NCBI GenBank assembly: GCA_021107635.1
Contig: JAIOSL010000039.1
Span: forward strand, 1-41,011
Direction of reading: 5' to 3'
Origin: an archaeon
GTDB lineage: Archaea > B1Sed10-29 > WALL01 > JAGHAM01
Length of the DNA: 41,011 bases
The notes beneath the pieces were generated by a model. It was given only the letters and a program-made list of their open reading frames with translations. It had not been told where the DNA came from and did not search any database. Below are positions 7,790-15,870 of the stretch, piece by piece. Each line of letters begins with the position of its first letter. Position 1 is the stretch's first letter. The translations under genes and the position numbers were made by a program.

Positions 7790-8406
7790 ACGAGTGGACA
7801 GCAAAAACACGCGCAGGCAAACTAGTCCAAAACGGAGAGATTAAAACACTAGAACAACTCTACCAAAAAAACCTGCCAATACTTGAACCACAAATCGTAG
7901 ACTACCTAATCCCAGAACTAAAAGAAGAAGTAATCGACGTAAAAATGGTAAGAAGGACCACAGACTCAGGACGCAAAGGTTCATTCGTCGTAACCGCAGT
8001 AGTAGGAAACCACAATGGCTACATAGGAGTAGGAACCGGAAAAGCAGTTAACACCAGACCCGCAATACAACGCGCAATACGAGACGCAAAACTAAACATT
8101 GCCACCATAGTAAGAGGATGCGGATCATGGGAATGCGGATGCGGCAACCCACACTCAGTACCATTTAAAATCACAGGCAATTCCAGATCAGTAAGAGTTA
8201 CATTAATCCCTGCACCACGCGGAACCGGACTAGTTTCCGGAGAAACCGCTAAAACAGTGCTTAGACTCGCAGGAGTCAAAGACACATGGAGCAGAACAGA
8301 AGGCAAACCACAAACCACATTCAACTTCGCAAAAGCAACATTTGAAGCACTCAAAGCCACACGCAAAATACGCGGAAGAAAACAAGAAAAAAGTGAACAA
8401 AAATGA
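7723..8406 (+). CDS. rps5: Ribosomal protein uS5
   Basis: This 227-residue protein starts at GTG 7723 behind the Shine-Dalgarno AGGTGGT (7713-7719). The N-terminal 25 residues are a charged Arg/Lys/Glu stretch encoded inside uL18. The uS5 double-stranded-RNA-binding domain includes RRTTDSGRKGSFVVTAVVGN and NGYIGVGTGKAVNTRPAI. The C-terminal domain has the PRGTGLVSGETAKTVLRLAG motif. uS5 acts in decoding accuracy at the mRNA entrance. Its stop overlaps the uL30 start (ATGA). Confidence 0.95.
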   Translation: MRQRRTKQKREEREKERKEKELNEWTAKTRAGKLVQNGEIKTLEQLYQKNLPILEPQIVDYLIPELKEEVIDVKMVRRTTDSGRKGSFVVTAVVGNHNGYIGVGTGKAVNTRPAIQRAIRDAKLNIATIVRGCGSWECGCGNPHSVPFKITGNSRSVRVTLIPAPRGTGLVSGETAKTVLRLAGVKDTWSRTEGKPQTTFNFAKATFEALKATRKIRGRKQEKSEQK

Positions 8407-8873
8407 ACAGAATAGCAGTAATACGCATAAGAGGCGACTCACGCATAGACTACAAAAGAAAAGACACAATGAAAAAACTACGCTTACTAAAAGTAAACCA
8501 CTGCTCAGTAATCAAAGACACGCCCCAATACAAAGGCATGCTCCAAAAAGTAAAAGATTACATCACATGGGGAGAAATCAAAGAACCAGAAATGATAAAA
8601 CTCCTAGAAAAAAGAGGCAGATTACCAGGAAACAAAAAACTCACAAACGAATACATGAAAGAAACCACCAAATACAGCACAATAGAAAAATTCACAAAAG
8701 AATTCATGGAAGGCAAAATAGAACTCAAAGACATCCCAGAACTAAAACAATACTTCAGACTAAACCCACCAAGAGGTGGATACGGCACCATCAAAACGCA
8801 ATACGCCAACAAAGGTACTCTTGGATACAGAGGCGCAGCAATGGATAAACTGCTTGACCGAATGCTCAGGTGA
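8403..8873 (+). CDS. rpl30: Ribosomal protein uL30
   Basis: This is the archaeal long form of uL30, with 156 residues. The N-terminus IAVIRIRGDSRIDYKRKDTM continues with MKKLRLLKVNHCSVIKDTP. The C-terminal half contains FRLNPPRGGYGTIKTQY with GTLGYRG, typical of archaeal and eukaryal uL30/L7. ATG 8403 overlaps the uS5 stop. The last codons CTC AGG TGA form the Shine-Dalgarno of uL15. Confidence 0.95.
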   Translation: MNRIAVIRIRGDSRIDYKRKDTMKKLRLLKVNHCSVIKDTPQYKGMLQKVKDYITWGEIKEPEMIKLLEKRGRLPGNKKLTNEYMKETTKYSTIEKFTKEFMEGKIELKDIPELKQYFRLNPPRGGYGTIKTQYANKGTLGYRGAAMDKLLDRMLR

Positions 8874-8877
8874 AAAA

Positions 8878-9288
8878 ATGGCACGCAAAGACAGAAAAAT
8901 AATGAAAAAAAGAGGAACACGCACCTGTGGAAAAGGTCGCAAAGGCTCACGCAGAAAAAACTCAGGCCGAGGAATGGCAGGATCGCACAAACATAAATAC
9001 AGTTGGATACTTAAATACGAGCCAGACCACTTTGGCAGAAAAGGAATGGCACAACCAGGAAGAGCAGCCAAACCAAAAACAGTAAACATTGGTTACTTAA
9101 ACCAGTACGCAGAAAAACAACAAATAAAAGAAATAGACCTTTCCAAACTCGGCCTCGAAAAAGTCCTAGGCGGCGGAAAAATAGACAAAGCACTCACAAT
9201 AAAAGCAACATACTTCACAGAAAAAGCCAAACAAAAAATCGAGGCAGCAGGAGGAAAAGCCATACAACCTAAAACGGTGACAGCATGA
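8878..9288 (+). CDS. rpl15: Ribosomal protein uL15
   Basis: From ATG 8878 the protein has 136 residues: MARKDRKIMKKRGTRTCGKG and a glycine-rich N-terminal arm typical of uL15, then the compact C-terminal domain (VNIGYLNQYAEKQQIKEIDL; VLGGGKIDKALTIKAT). AGGTGA, ending in the uL30 stop, is its Shine-Dalgarno. The C-terminal domain is related to eL18, which also occurs in this window at 21087. The end overlaps the secY start (ATGA). Confidence 0.95.
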   Translation: MARKDRKIMKKRGTRTCGKGRKGSRRKNSGRGMAGSHKHKYSWILKYEPDHFGRKGMAQPGRAAKPKTVNIGYLNQYAEKQQIKEIDLSKLGLEKVLGGGKIDKALTIKATYFTEKAKQKIEAAGGKAIQPKTVTA

Positions 9289-10781
9289 GCTTTGAATTCC
9301 TTGATCCAATAATACGCCTGCTACCAGAAGTAAAAAAACCAACGGTACCCCCACCATTCAAAAAAAGAATCATGTGGGTTATCGTAGGTCTAATCATATT
9401 CTTCATACTAGGAGAAATCACACCATTCGGAGTGCTAAGCAAAAGCTTTTGTGAAGCAAACCCTGGAATACAAGGATGTTCAAGACTAGGCTTTCTCCAA
9501 AACGTTCAAACCATCCTAGCATCAAACATAGGAACACTTGCCACGCTAGGAATCGGACCAATAGTAATGGCCTCGATAATTCTTCAATTACTGTCAGGAG
9601 CAGAATTAATCAAAATTGAAAAAGAACGCTATCAAGGAGTACAAAAACTAGCAGCAGTACTCTTCTGTTTCTTTGAAGGCGCGATCTACGTCTACACAGG
9701 ATTCATTCCAATAGAACCAAGCACAATAACCCTCCTCCCCATACCAATGCTAGAAACAATCCTATCACTAAACCATATACTAGTACTAGTTCAAATTGCA
9801 CTAGGATCAATAATTTTACTATACCTTGACGAAGTAATTGCAAAATGGGGATTTGGATCAGGAATAGGACTATTCATCGTAGCAGGAGTCGCAAAATCAA
9901 TAGTATGGGGCTCACTAAGCATTTGGCAACAATCAGGAAGATTCATTGGAATCATCCCACAATTCCTTAACGACCTCATGATAGAAGGAATACTAAAAAT
10001 AGACATAATAATGCCAATTATATTCACATTAATAGTCTTCCTAATAGTAGTATACATAGAAGCCATGCGAGTAGAAATCCCATTAACTCTAGGAAGAGTC
10101 CGAGGTATTGGAGGACGCTATCCACTCAAATTTCTATATGCATCAAACCTTCCAGTAATCTTAGCAGCTGCATTATTCGCAAACGTACAATTATTTACAA
10201 ACGTCCTAAACAACATGGGCATACGTATACTAGGAATGGTTGACACAGCAGGAACACCCATTTTTGCACTAAATTTAGATCCAGCAAACTTTACTGTGCC
10301 AATAGCATACATGGTAAGAGCACCATACGGCATCCTAGGAACCCAAGCCTCAATAGATCGATATTTACTCCAAGCCAACCAAGTAATCTTTGGAATACCA
10401 CTAGAAGCAATACACATAGTCTGCTACACCATAATCATGATAGCAGCATGTATAATATTCGGAAAATTCTGGATAGAAACCACAGGAATGAATGCCAAAC
10501 AAGTATCAGAACAATTACGAAACGTAGGCTTTTCTGTCCCAGGATTCCGCAGAGACGCAAGAGTCATGGAAAAAGTACTCAATAAATACATTCCAGTTAT
10601 AACCGTACTAGGCTCAGCGAGCGTGGGTTTACTCGCAGCAGGCGCAGACCTGACAGGAGCACTAGGAAGTGGAACCGGAATCCTATTAAGCGTAGGAATA
10701 CTCTATAGACTATACGAAGAACTAGCCCAAAGCCAACTAATGGAAATGCATCCAGCACTAAGAAACTTTTTAGGTGGTTAA
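9285..10781 (+). CDS. secY: Preprotein translocase subunit SecY
   Basis: This 498-residue polytopic membrane protein is the pore subunit of the Sec translocon. A plug-like segment (TPFGVLSKSFCEANPG) and successive hydrophobic helices are evident. The cytoplasmic loop YIEAMRVEIPLTLGRVRGIG and the motif RFIGIIPQFLNDL are typical of archaeal SecY. The C-terminal helices end in PALRNFLGG. It terminates the main ribosomal block, as is usual. No adenylate kinase gene follows it; the EMC3-like gene comes next after 3 bases. Confidence 0.96.
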   Translation: MSFEFLDPIIRLLPEVKKPTVPPPFKKRIMWVIVGLIIFFILGEITPFGVLSKSFCEANPGIQGCSRLGFLQNVQTILASNIGTLATLGIGPIVMASIILQLLSGAELIKIEKERYQGVQKLAAVLFCFFEGAIYVYTGFIPIEPSTITLLPIPMLETILSLNHILVLVQIALGSIILLYLDEVIAKWGFGSGIGLFIVAGVAKSIVWGSLSIWQQSGRFIGIIPQFLNDLMIEGILKIDIIMPIIFTLIVFLIVVYIEAMRVEIPLTLGRVRGIGGRYPLKFLYASNLPVILAAALFANVQLFTNVLNNMGIRILGMVDTAGTPIFALNLDPANFTVPIAYMVRAPYGILGTQASIDRYLLQANQVIFGIPLEAIHIVCYTIIMIAACIIFGKFWIETTGMNAKQVSEQLRNVGFSVPGFRRDARVMEKVLNKYIPVITVLGSASVGLLAAGADLTGALGSGTGILLSVGILYRLYEELAQSQLMEMHPALRNFLGG

Positions 10782-10784
10782 AAA

Positions 10785-11288
10785 ATGACTGAAATACTTG
10801 GAATAACATTATTATACCCTGAAGCAATCTTTGCAGTAATCGGAATATCAATAGGCGTGTCCCTCTTCTCAGCAGCAGTCCACAGAAAACTAGTAGACCG
10901 CAACAAAATGGATGAAATCCGAAAACGCATAGAAACACACCAAAAAGAAATGCTCACAGCACAAAAAGCAGACGACAAACAAAGACTCAAACAACTAGAA
11001 CACCAACAAGTAGAAGTCATGGGCCTAATCAAAAAAAACTTTATGATGAGCATGAAACCACTCGTCATAACAATGCCAGTATTCCTAGTAATCCTCTACT
11101 TCATGAGAACATGGTATGACCCACTAGGAGCACTACTCAACCTTCCAATAAACATACCATTCATAACCTATGCAGTAGAAGAAATGGGAATAACAAACGG
11201 AATGAGCTGGTTTGGAATATACTTTATATTTGCAATAACCACAAGCCTAAGCCTAGAACTAATAACAAGAAAAATACTCAAAAAGTGA
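10785..11288 (+). CDS. EMC3/TMCO1-type membrane insertase (DUF106, Oxa1 superfamily)
   Basis: This 167-residue protein has three membrane segments (about residues 12-32, 90-107 and 141-158) and a charged coiled-coil between the first two (about 38-75), rich in Lys, Gln and Glu. This layout, and the place after secY and before eL34/cmk, match the archaeal DUF106 family. That family is known to be the archaeal relative of YidC/Oxa1/Get1/EMC3 insertases. Its probable role is insertion of membrane proteins next to SecYE. The last codons AAG TGA give the Shine-Dalgarno of eL34. Confidence 0.88.
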   Translation: MTEILGITLLYPEAIFAVIGISIGVSLFSAAVHRKLVDRNKMDEIRKRIETHQKEMLTAQKADDKQRLKQLEHQQVEVMGLIKKNFMMSMKPLVITMPVFLVILYFMRTWYDPLGALLNLPINIPFITYAVEEMGITNGMSWFGIYFIFAITTSLSLELITRKILKK

Positions 11289-11293
11289 TAACA

Positions 11294-11545
11294 ATGAATT
11301 GCCCAACATGCGGAAAAAAACTAGCAGGAACCGGAAAAGGACCAAAAAGCAAAACAAGACCAAATCGAAAATTTGGTGGCGTGCTCTGCCACTCCTGCAC
11401 AGAAAGAACAATAAAACTCAAAACCAGACTCGATGAAAAAACAATCACAAAAGACGACATAGAACCAAAATACCAAAAATATGTACAACAAGTCGTAATC
11501 AACACAACCGAAAAACCAAAAAGACAAACCAAAAAAAAGAAGTGA
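11294..11545 (+). CDS. rpl34e: Ribosomal protein eL34, N-terminally short
   Basis: From ATG 11294 the protein has 83 residues. It has one zinc-type pair at the start (CPTCGKKLAGTGKGPKSK) and the second in FGGVLCHSCTERTIK, which is the C-terminal half of eL34. The basic N-terminal region of about 40 residues that usually precedes the first CxxC is missing, and the preceding bases encode the EMC3-like protein in another frame. A Lys/Thr tail follows the core. GTGAT at 11285-11289 is the Shine-Dalgarno. Confidence 0.85.
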   Translation: MNCPTCGKKLAGTGKGPKSKTRPNRKFGGVLCHSCTERTIKLKTRLDEKTITKDDIEPKYQKYVQQVVINTTEKPKRQTKKKK

Positions 11546-11549
11546 ACCC

Positions 11550-12218
11550 ATGACACTCCTCGAAAAAACAAAGGAGACAATAAAAAACATAAACCAACAA
11601 ACAAACAGAGGAGTCCTCATAGTAATCGGAAGCCAAAACATCAAACACGGAACAGGCCGAAGCAGCATATCAAAAAAACTCGCTCAACAACTAAACGCCA
11701 TCCACTACTCAACAGGAGACAAATTCCGTGAACTCGCCAAAAATGCAGGAATGACCATCAGTGAATACGCACAACACACCCAAAAACATCCAGAAATAGA
11801 CCAACACTTCGACCAACAAGTCCAAAAAGAAGTCTACAAGCTCATCAAACAACAAAAAAACGTGATCGCAGACAGCAACCTGCTAGCACACTTCCTGACA
11901 CCAGATGTTAGCATTGCAATAGATACCAACGACACCACACGCGCAAAACGCGTCTACAACAAACACCGCCAAGGAGACAAAAAATACCAAAACACACAAG
12001 ACGCACTAGAAGACCTTGACAACCGCATGCACGCAGACCAAAAAAGATACAAAGCACTATACAACATAGACTCTGAAGAACTATCAAAAACATATGATTG
12101 CCACGTACGCAACGACGGCACACTCGAAGAAACACTTAAACAAGCCATTACGTGCGTGTACAAAAAACTCTCACACGACAAAAAAGAAGGTGAAAAAATA
12201 TGCAAGTATTCGAAGTAG
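11550..12218 (+). CDS. cmk: Divergent CMP kinase-like protein
   Basis: This 222-residue protein stands exactly where archaeal cytidylate kinase is normally found, between eL34 and eL14/truB. Shared features are STGDKFRELAKNAGMTISEY (residues 54-73), EIDQHFDQ (82-89) and a LID-type region RAKRV...DNRMHADQKRYKALYNID (131-174). The phosphate-binding loop is altered: GSQNIKHGTGRSS (27-39) has extra residues and no lysine. The segment that usually carries a CMP-binding Arg reads DSNLLAHF (108-115). Archaeal Cmk often lacks the P-loop Lys, so activity is possible but uncertain. Confidence 0.75.
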   Translation: MTLLEKTKETIKNINQQTNRGVLIVIGSQNIKHGTGRSSISKKLAQQLNAIHYSTGDKFRELAKNAGMTISEYAQHTQKHPEIDQHFDQQVQKEVYKLIKQQKNVIADSNLLAHFLTPDVSIAIDTNDTTRAKRVYNKHRQGDKKYQNTQDALEDLDNRMHADQKRYKALYNIDSEELSKTYDCHVRNDGTLEETLKQAITCVYKKLSHDKKEGEKICKYSK

Positions 12219-12430
12219 GAAGAATATGCAACAAAATAAGAGGAAGAGAAGCAGGAGAAAAATGCACTGTAGTCGAAGTAATCGATGAAAAATACGTACT
12301 AGTTGATGGACCAAACGTCAAAAGAAGACGCTGCAACATCGGACACCTTGAACCAACAAACCAAAAAATAACAATAAAAAAAGGCGCCACAAAAAAAGAC
12401 GTAACAGAAGCATTCAAAACCATCAAGTGA
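12200..12430 (+). CDS. rpl14e: Ribosomal protein eL14
   Basis: This small 76-residue protein has the eL14 SH3-like core: FEVGRICNKIRGREAGEKCT, VVEVIDEKYVLVDGPNVKRR and CNIGHLEP. It is an archaeal/eukaryal large-subunit protein. Its ATG overlaps the end of the Cmk-like gene by 19 bases, and AAGGTGA at 12187-12193 is the Shine-Dalgarno. The order Cmk, eL14, TruB is the conserved archaeal arrangement. Confidence 0.92.
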   Translation: MQVFEVGRICNKIRGREAGEKCTVVEVIDEKYVLVDGPNVKRRRCNIGHLEPTNQKITIKKGATKKDVTEAFKTIK

Positions 12431-12434
12431 GCAC

Positions 12435-13331
12435 ATGATCACACTAAGGCACGAAAAACCCATCCCACACAAACAAGAAAAATCCTTTCTGATTCTAGAC
12501 AAACCACCAGGACCGAGCTCACATGAGGTAACAGCCTGGACCAAAAAAATGCTAGGCGTAGCAAAAGCAGGACATAGCGGCACGCTTGACCCAAAAGTCA
12601 CAGGAGTTCTAGTAATAGCACTAAACAAAGGAACCAAACTACTACGCGCATTCCAAAACGCAGACAAAGAATACATCTGCATCGCCAAACTTGAACCAAT
12701 GCCCCCCAAAAACAAACTGGAACAAACCCTGAACAAATTCCAAGGCTACATCAAACAAATGCCACCAAAAGAAGCTGCTGTAGCAAGAAAACTACGCAAA
12801 CGCATTATATATGAACTTGAACTGCTCGAAATCAAAGAAAATATGATACTATTCCGAGTAAAATGCCAACACGGAACATACATCAGAGTGCTCGTCAGCG
12901 ACTTAGCGCGTGCGCTTGGCGTTAAAGGAACAATGATGGAACTCAGGAGAACACATGCAGGAACGTTCAGCGAGGACAATGCCATAACAATGCAGGAACT
13001 ATCTGATATAGTTAGGGTCAAAAAACAAGAAAAGGTCTTGCTCTCTCCTTTAGAAGCGCTCTCACACATAAAAAAAATATGGGTAGGCAATAAAGCAGTA
13101 AGCGCACTTTGTCATGGAGCCAACCTTGCCTTTCCAGGAGTCATAGCTTTCGATGAAGGCATAAAAAAAGGCGAGCTAGTTACGCTACTCACAGCATCTA
13201 ACGAAGTAATCGGCCTTGCGAATGCCCTAAAAGACTCTGAAGAAATTCAAGACGCGCAAGGATTCGTAGCAGACACTAAGGCAATCATTCTAGACAAACA
13301 ACTATATCCAAAACACTGGAAAAAAGACTAG
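12435..13331 (+). CDS. cbf5: tRNA/rRNA pseudouridine synthase TruB/Cbf5
   Basis: This is the archaeal Cbf5/dyskerin homologue, the catalytic subunit of H/ACA RNPs and, in Archaea, also able to make tRNA psi55. The catalytic Asp is D52 in GHSGTLDPKVTGVLV. Other family motifs are FLILDKPPGPSSHEVTAW and CQHGTYIRVLVSDLARALGV. A PUA domain follows from about residue 215 (WVGNKAVSALCHGANLAFPG), ending LYPKHWKKD. The length of 298 is slightly short. The eL14 stop (AAG TGA) lies inside its ribosome-binding site. It is the last gene of the first operon. Confidence 0.93.
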   Translation: MITLRHEKPIPHKQEKSFLILDKPPGPSSHEVTAWTKKMLGVAKAGHSGTLDPKVTGVLVIALNKGTKLLRAFQNADKEYICIAKLEPMPPKNKLEQTLNKFQGYIKQMPPKEAAVARKLRKRIIYELELLEIKENMILFRVKCQHGTYIRVLVSDLARALGVKGTMMELRRTHAGTFSEDNAITMQELSDIVRVKKQEKVLLSPLEALSHIKKIWVGNKAVSALCHGANLAFPGVIAFDEGIKKGELVTLLTASNEVIGLANALKDSEEIQDAQGFVADTKAIILDKQLYPKHWKKD

Positions 13332-13352
13332 AAACACATACACTATTTTTGT

Positions 13353-13423
13353 TTAGGTATAGACCTAAGTATTGCGAAAACCTTTTAAAAGAGACCATAA
13401 CCATAGTTAGGTTAAGCTTAGGT
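13353..13423 (+). promoter_or_regulatory. Promoter with repeated TTAGGT half-sites before the membrane regulator
   Basis: A perfect inverted repeat TTAGGTATAGACCTAA lies at 13353-13368. A palindromic TATA box CTTTTAAAAG follows at 13382-13391, which predicts transcription start near 13413. Two further direct TTAGGT copies lie at 13407-13412 and 13418-13423, 11 bases apart (one helical turn). The last copy overlaps the Shine-Dalgarno AGGTGG. The layout resembles an autoregulated operator flanking the core promoter of a winged-helix gene. Binding is an inference. Confidence 0.6.
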
Positions 13424-13430
13424 GGCCAAA

Positions 13431-14513
13431 ATGAACGACCTCCAACATATAATACTTCAAATCACACTCATGTTAATCTTCATAGTGGGCGCGATGGCAT
13501 GCCTCGGAAACCCAAATGGTGTCTCTATTTCCTTCCCCCCGGAAGCGTATGACTCCGAGCAAGCACACTACTTTTGCCAGCAAGCGCCCGCTTGTAACGA
13601 AAAAAACAATAGCATTCTTTACATCACAGAAGAAAACCTCGCTGCCAGTGTTGGACAAATTGAAGGCAAAGGCCTGCCAGTAGTTAACATTGAAATTCCA
13701 GTTGATGATAAAGGCAATGCCACTTTTGAGTACAACACATGGAATCAAGCCTATGAAAAAGAACTAGGACTCCTCTCAAAAGCTAAAGTCTTAGCGCTAA
13801 CAGAAGAAGACATTCAAGGAATAATTAAAGAAAAACTAATTGCAGGATATATACTAGTCTATTCTAATAAAGACGGAGTAGCAGAAACCTTCAGAGCTAA
13901 AACCACAATAGAACAAGACTCAGGAACGGGAGGAGCAAGCGCAGGAGCAATACCCACCACAGAATACTGCAGTGGACCAGTAATAACCATCGGTGACCTC
14001 CCAAAAAAGAACAATCTGCCAGTAAGCCCACCGCAAGAAGAAAAAGAGGACATAATAACCATACCAGACATTTCTCTTCCATTCTTAACTCCAATGTCTG
14101 CTCCAGCAGCAACTCAAGAAAGCATAGGAAACAACACCCCAATAAAAGAAAAACCAAAGAATTTTGTAGTAACACAATACTGGTGGCTGATACTAATTGT
14201 TTTCGCAATTACGCTATTAGTCTTCAAACTCCAACTTGGAGGAAAAGAAGAAGAAATCACCACAGAAGACTTCAGTGTCCTCTCAGCACCAAGAAGAATA
14301 GAAATGATGCGCTCTCTGACAGAACGCAACAAAACATTAACAGAACTCTCAAAAGAAGAAGACATTTCTCTCCCAACAGCAAAAGAACACCTAGAAAAAC
14401 TAGAAAAAAGCGGTTTAGTACGCAAACTTGACACAGGCCACAAATGGAAATACTATGAACTAACACGCAAAGGCGACCGAATTCTCAAATCAACTGACAC
14501 CAAAAACAATTAA
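13431..14513 (+). CDS. Membrane-anchored winged-helix transcription regulator
   Basis: From ATG 13431 (AGGTGG upstream) the protein has 360 residues. An N-terminal hydrophobic signal or anchor (about 7-24) is followed by an extracellular domain with a few cysteines and a Pro/Glu linker. One membrane helix (YWWLILIVFAITLLVF, about 246-261) leads to a cytoplasmic winged-helix domain of ArsR/MarR type (LSAPRRIEMMRSLTERN; LSKEEDISLPTAKEHLEKL; KWKYYELTRKGDRIL). It looks like a one-component surface sensor. The extracellular ligand is unknown. The two genes downstream may be its targets or partners. Confidence 0.75.
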   Translation: MNDLQHIILQITLMLIFIVGAMACLGNPNGVSISFPPEAYDSEQAHYFCQQAPACNEKNNSILYITEENLAASVGQIEGKGLPVVNIEIPVDDKGNATFEYNTWNQAYEKELGLLSKAKVLALTEEDIQGIIKEKLIAGYILVYSNKDGVAETFRAKTTIEQDSGTGGASAGAIPTTEYCSGPVITIGDLPKKNNLPVSPPQEEKEDIITIPDISLPFLTPMSAPAATQESIGNNTPIKEKPKNFVVTQYWWLILIVFAITLLVFKLQLGGKEEEITTEDFSVLSAPRRIEMMRSLTERNKTLTELSKEEDISLPTAKEHLEKLEKSGLVRKLDTGHKWKYYELTRKGDRILKSTDTKNN

Positions 14514-14551
14514 ATAGTCAGATTGAGAAGAAAGTTTGAACGGTGAACAAA

Positions 14552-15865
14552 ATGAAAAAACTAGCTTTGCTTGGAATACTACTTATAACCGCAATGGTAA
14601 TAGGCTGCACCCAACCAAAAGAAGTCTGCGCAACAGGCCCTGACTGCAAATGCGTGAAGTATACAATCGAACCAGGTGCAGTGTACTCTCCTGCTAGAGA
14701 CTGTACCTTAGTCAATGGTATCAAAAAATGTACCGTGATAACAGATGAAAAAGGAACAACAAGCTGCAAAGAAGTTCTGGCCACAGAAGAAGATCTTAAA
14801 TCATACTGCAGGAACCAGATTACCTCTCTCTACAAATGCAAAGATGGCTACTTCAAAATTTTAAAAAGTGAATCCCAAAGCCCGTTCGAAATGCTCAAAC
14901 CAGGCCACCCCGCAGAAACATGCAACCTCGTAGCAGGTTATGCATTGAGCGAAAACTGTCAAGCTGGTGGTAGTGACTACTGTTCAGAAGAAAATCTTTG
15001 CGAAGGCTCAGGCCTAGCAAACCCCGCATCAGTGCATTGCGAAGAACAAGGAGGAACACTTCAAATGTACAACAAACCAGAAGGAACAATAGGCTACTGC
15101 AAGTTTTCTGACGGGAGCGCGTGTGAAGAATGGGACTATTATAATGGTAAGTGCGTTCAAGGAGACTGTGAAATAAAGTGTGATGCAATAGGAACCAGGA
15201 GCGAAGGCTGGTACTTTAGATGTGAAAACATTATTTCAAAGCATGAGGGAAGACTAGTATACGCAAACTGCGCAGACAAATCTCCAATTGAACCGACTCC
15301 ATTCTGTGGATCATCCACAAACGCAGCATGTGAAACCAATTCAGATTGTGTTGCAGGAGGATGCAGTGGACAAGTATGCGAAGGAAAAGACGAAGGAACA
15401 ATCACCACCTGCGAATACCTGCCATGCTATAGTGCTGCTTCCTATAACTTGACCTGCCAATGCATTGACAAACAGTGCAAGTGGAAAGAAAAACAAGAAA
15501 CACCTGGAACACTCAATGGAACAGTAACTCTAATCCAAGGGAACTGTATGCCAGGACCAGAACTAGATCCCTCCTGTACAACAAACCCTATATCAACAAC
15601 AATATACATCCGAGAACCTGCCACCACGGAAGACCTCGAAAACAACACAAGTGATTACTTTATAACACTGATTAAGCAAGTAGAATCAGACGAGAATGGC
15701 TATTACGAAGTCGAACTGCCGTCTGGAACATACAGCGTGTTCGTGGACGACAACAACGAAGAATACTGCAATTCGTTTGGAGGCCAGGGCGAAGCCTGTC
15801 AAATCACTGTCGAAGAAGAAACAACGACAGAATACAACATAAAAATCGACCATGCAGCATGGTGA
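14552..15865 (+). CDS. Cysteine-rich lipoprotein with C-terminal carboxypeptidase-regulatory-like domain
   Basis: From ATG 14552 (GGTGA upstream) the protein has 437 residues. The signal MKKLALLGILLITAMVIGC ends in a lipobox with Cys19, so it is probably a secreted, lipid-anchored protein. The mature part carries many cysteines, spaced like small disulfide-rich modules (for example CVAGGCSGQVCEGK). The last 120 residues look like a carboxypeptidase-regulatory/CNA-B type beta-sandwich (GTLNGTVTLIQGN; DENGYYEVELPSGTYSVFVD). Specific function is unknown. It ends TGG TGA, the ribosome-binding site of the next gene. Confidence 0.7.
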   Translation: MKKLALLGILLITAMVIGCTQPKEVCATGPDCKCVKYTIEPGAVYSPARDCTLVNGIKKCTVITDEKGTTSCKEVLATEEDLKSYCRNQITSLYKCKDGYFKILKSESQSPFEMLKPGHPAETCNLVAGYALSENCQAGGSDYCSEENLCEGSGLANPASVHCEEQGGTLQMYNKPEGTIGYCKFSDGSACEEWDYYNGKCVQGDCEIKCDAIGTRSEGWYFRCENIISKHEGRLVYANCADKSPIEPTPFCGSSTNAACETNSDCVAGGCSGQVCEGKDEGTITTCEYLPCYSAASYNLTCQCIDKQCKWKEKQETPGTLNGTVTLIQGNCMPGPELDPSCTTNPISTTIYIREPATTEDLENNTSDYFITLIKQVESDENGYYEVELPSGTYSVFVDDNNEEYCNSFGGQGEACQITVEEETTTEYNIKIDHAAW

Positions 15866-15870
15866 AACAA

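Noticed and set aside
9285-11288. Loss of adenylate kinase between secY and the EMC3-like gene as evidence of an energy parasite
   Set aside because: The gene may lie elsewhere in the genome; its absence from this position alone shows nothing.
13349-13552. A 67-codon open frame overlapping the start of the membrane regulator
   Set aside because: It crosses the promoter and the regulator's first codons in another frame, lacks a ribosome-binding site and resembles no protein.
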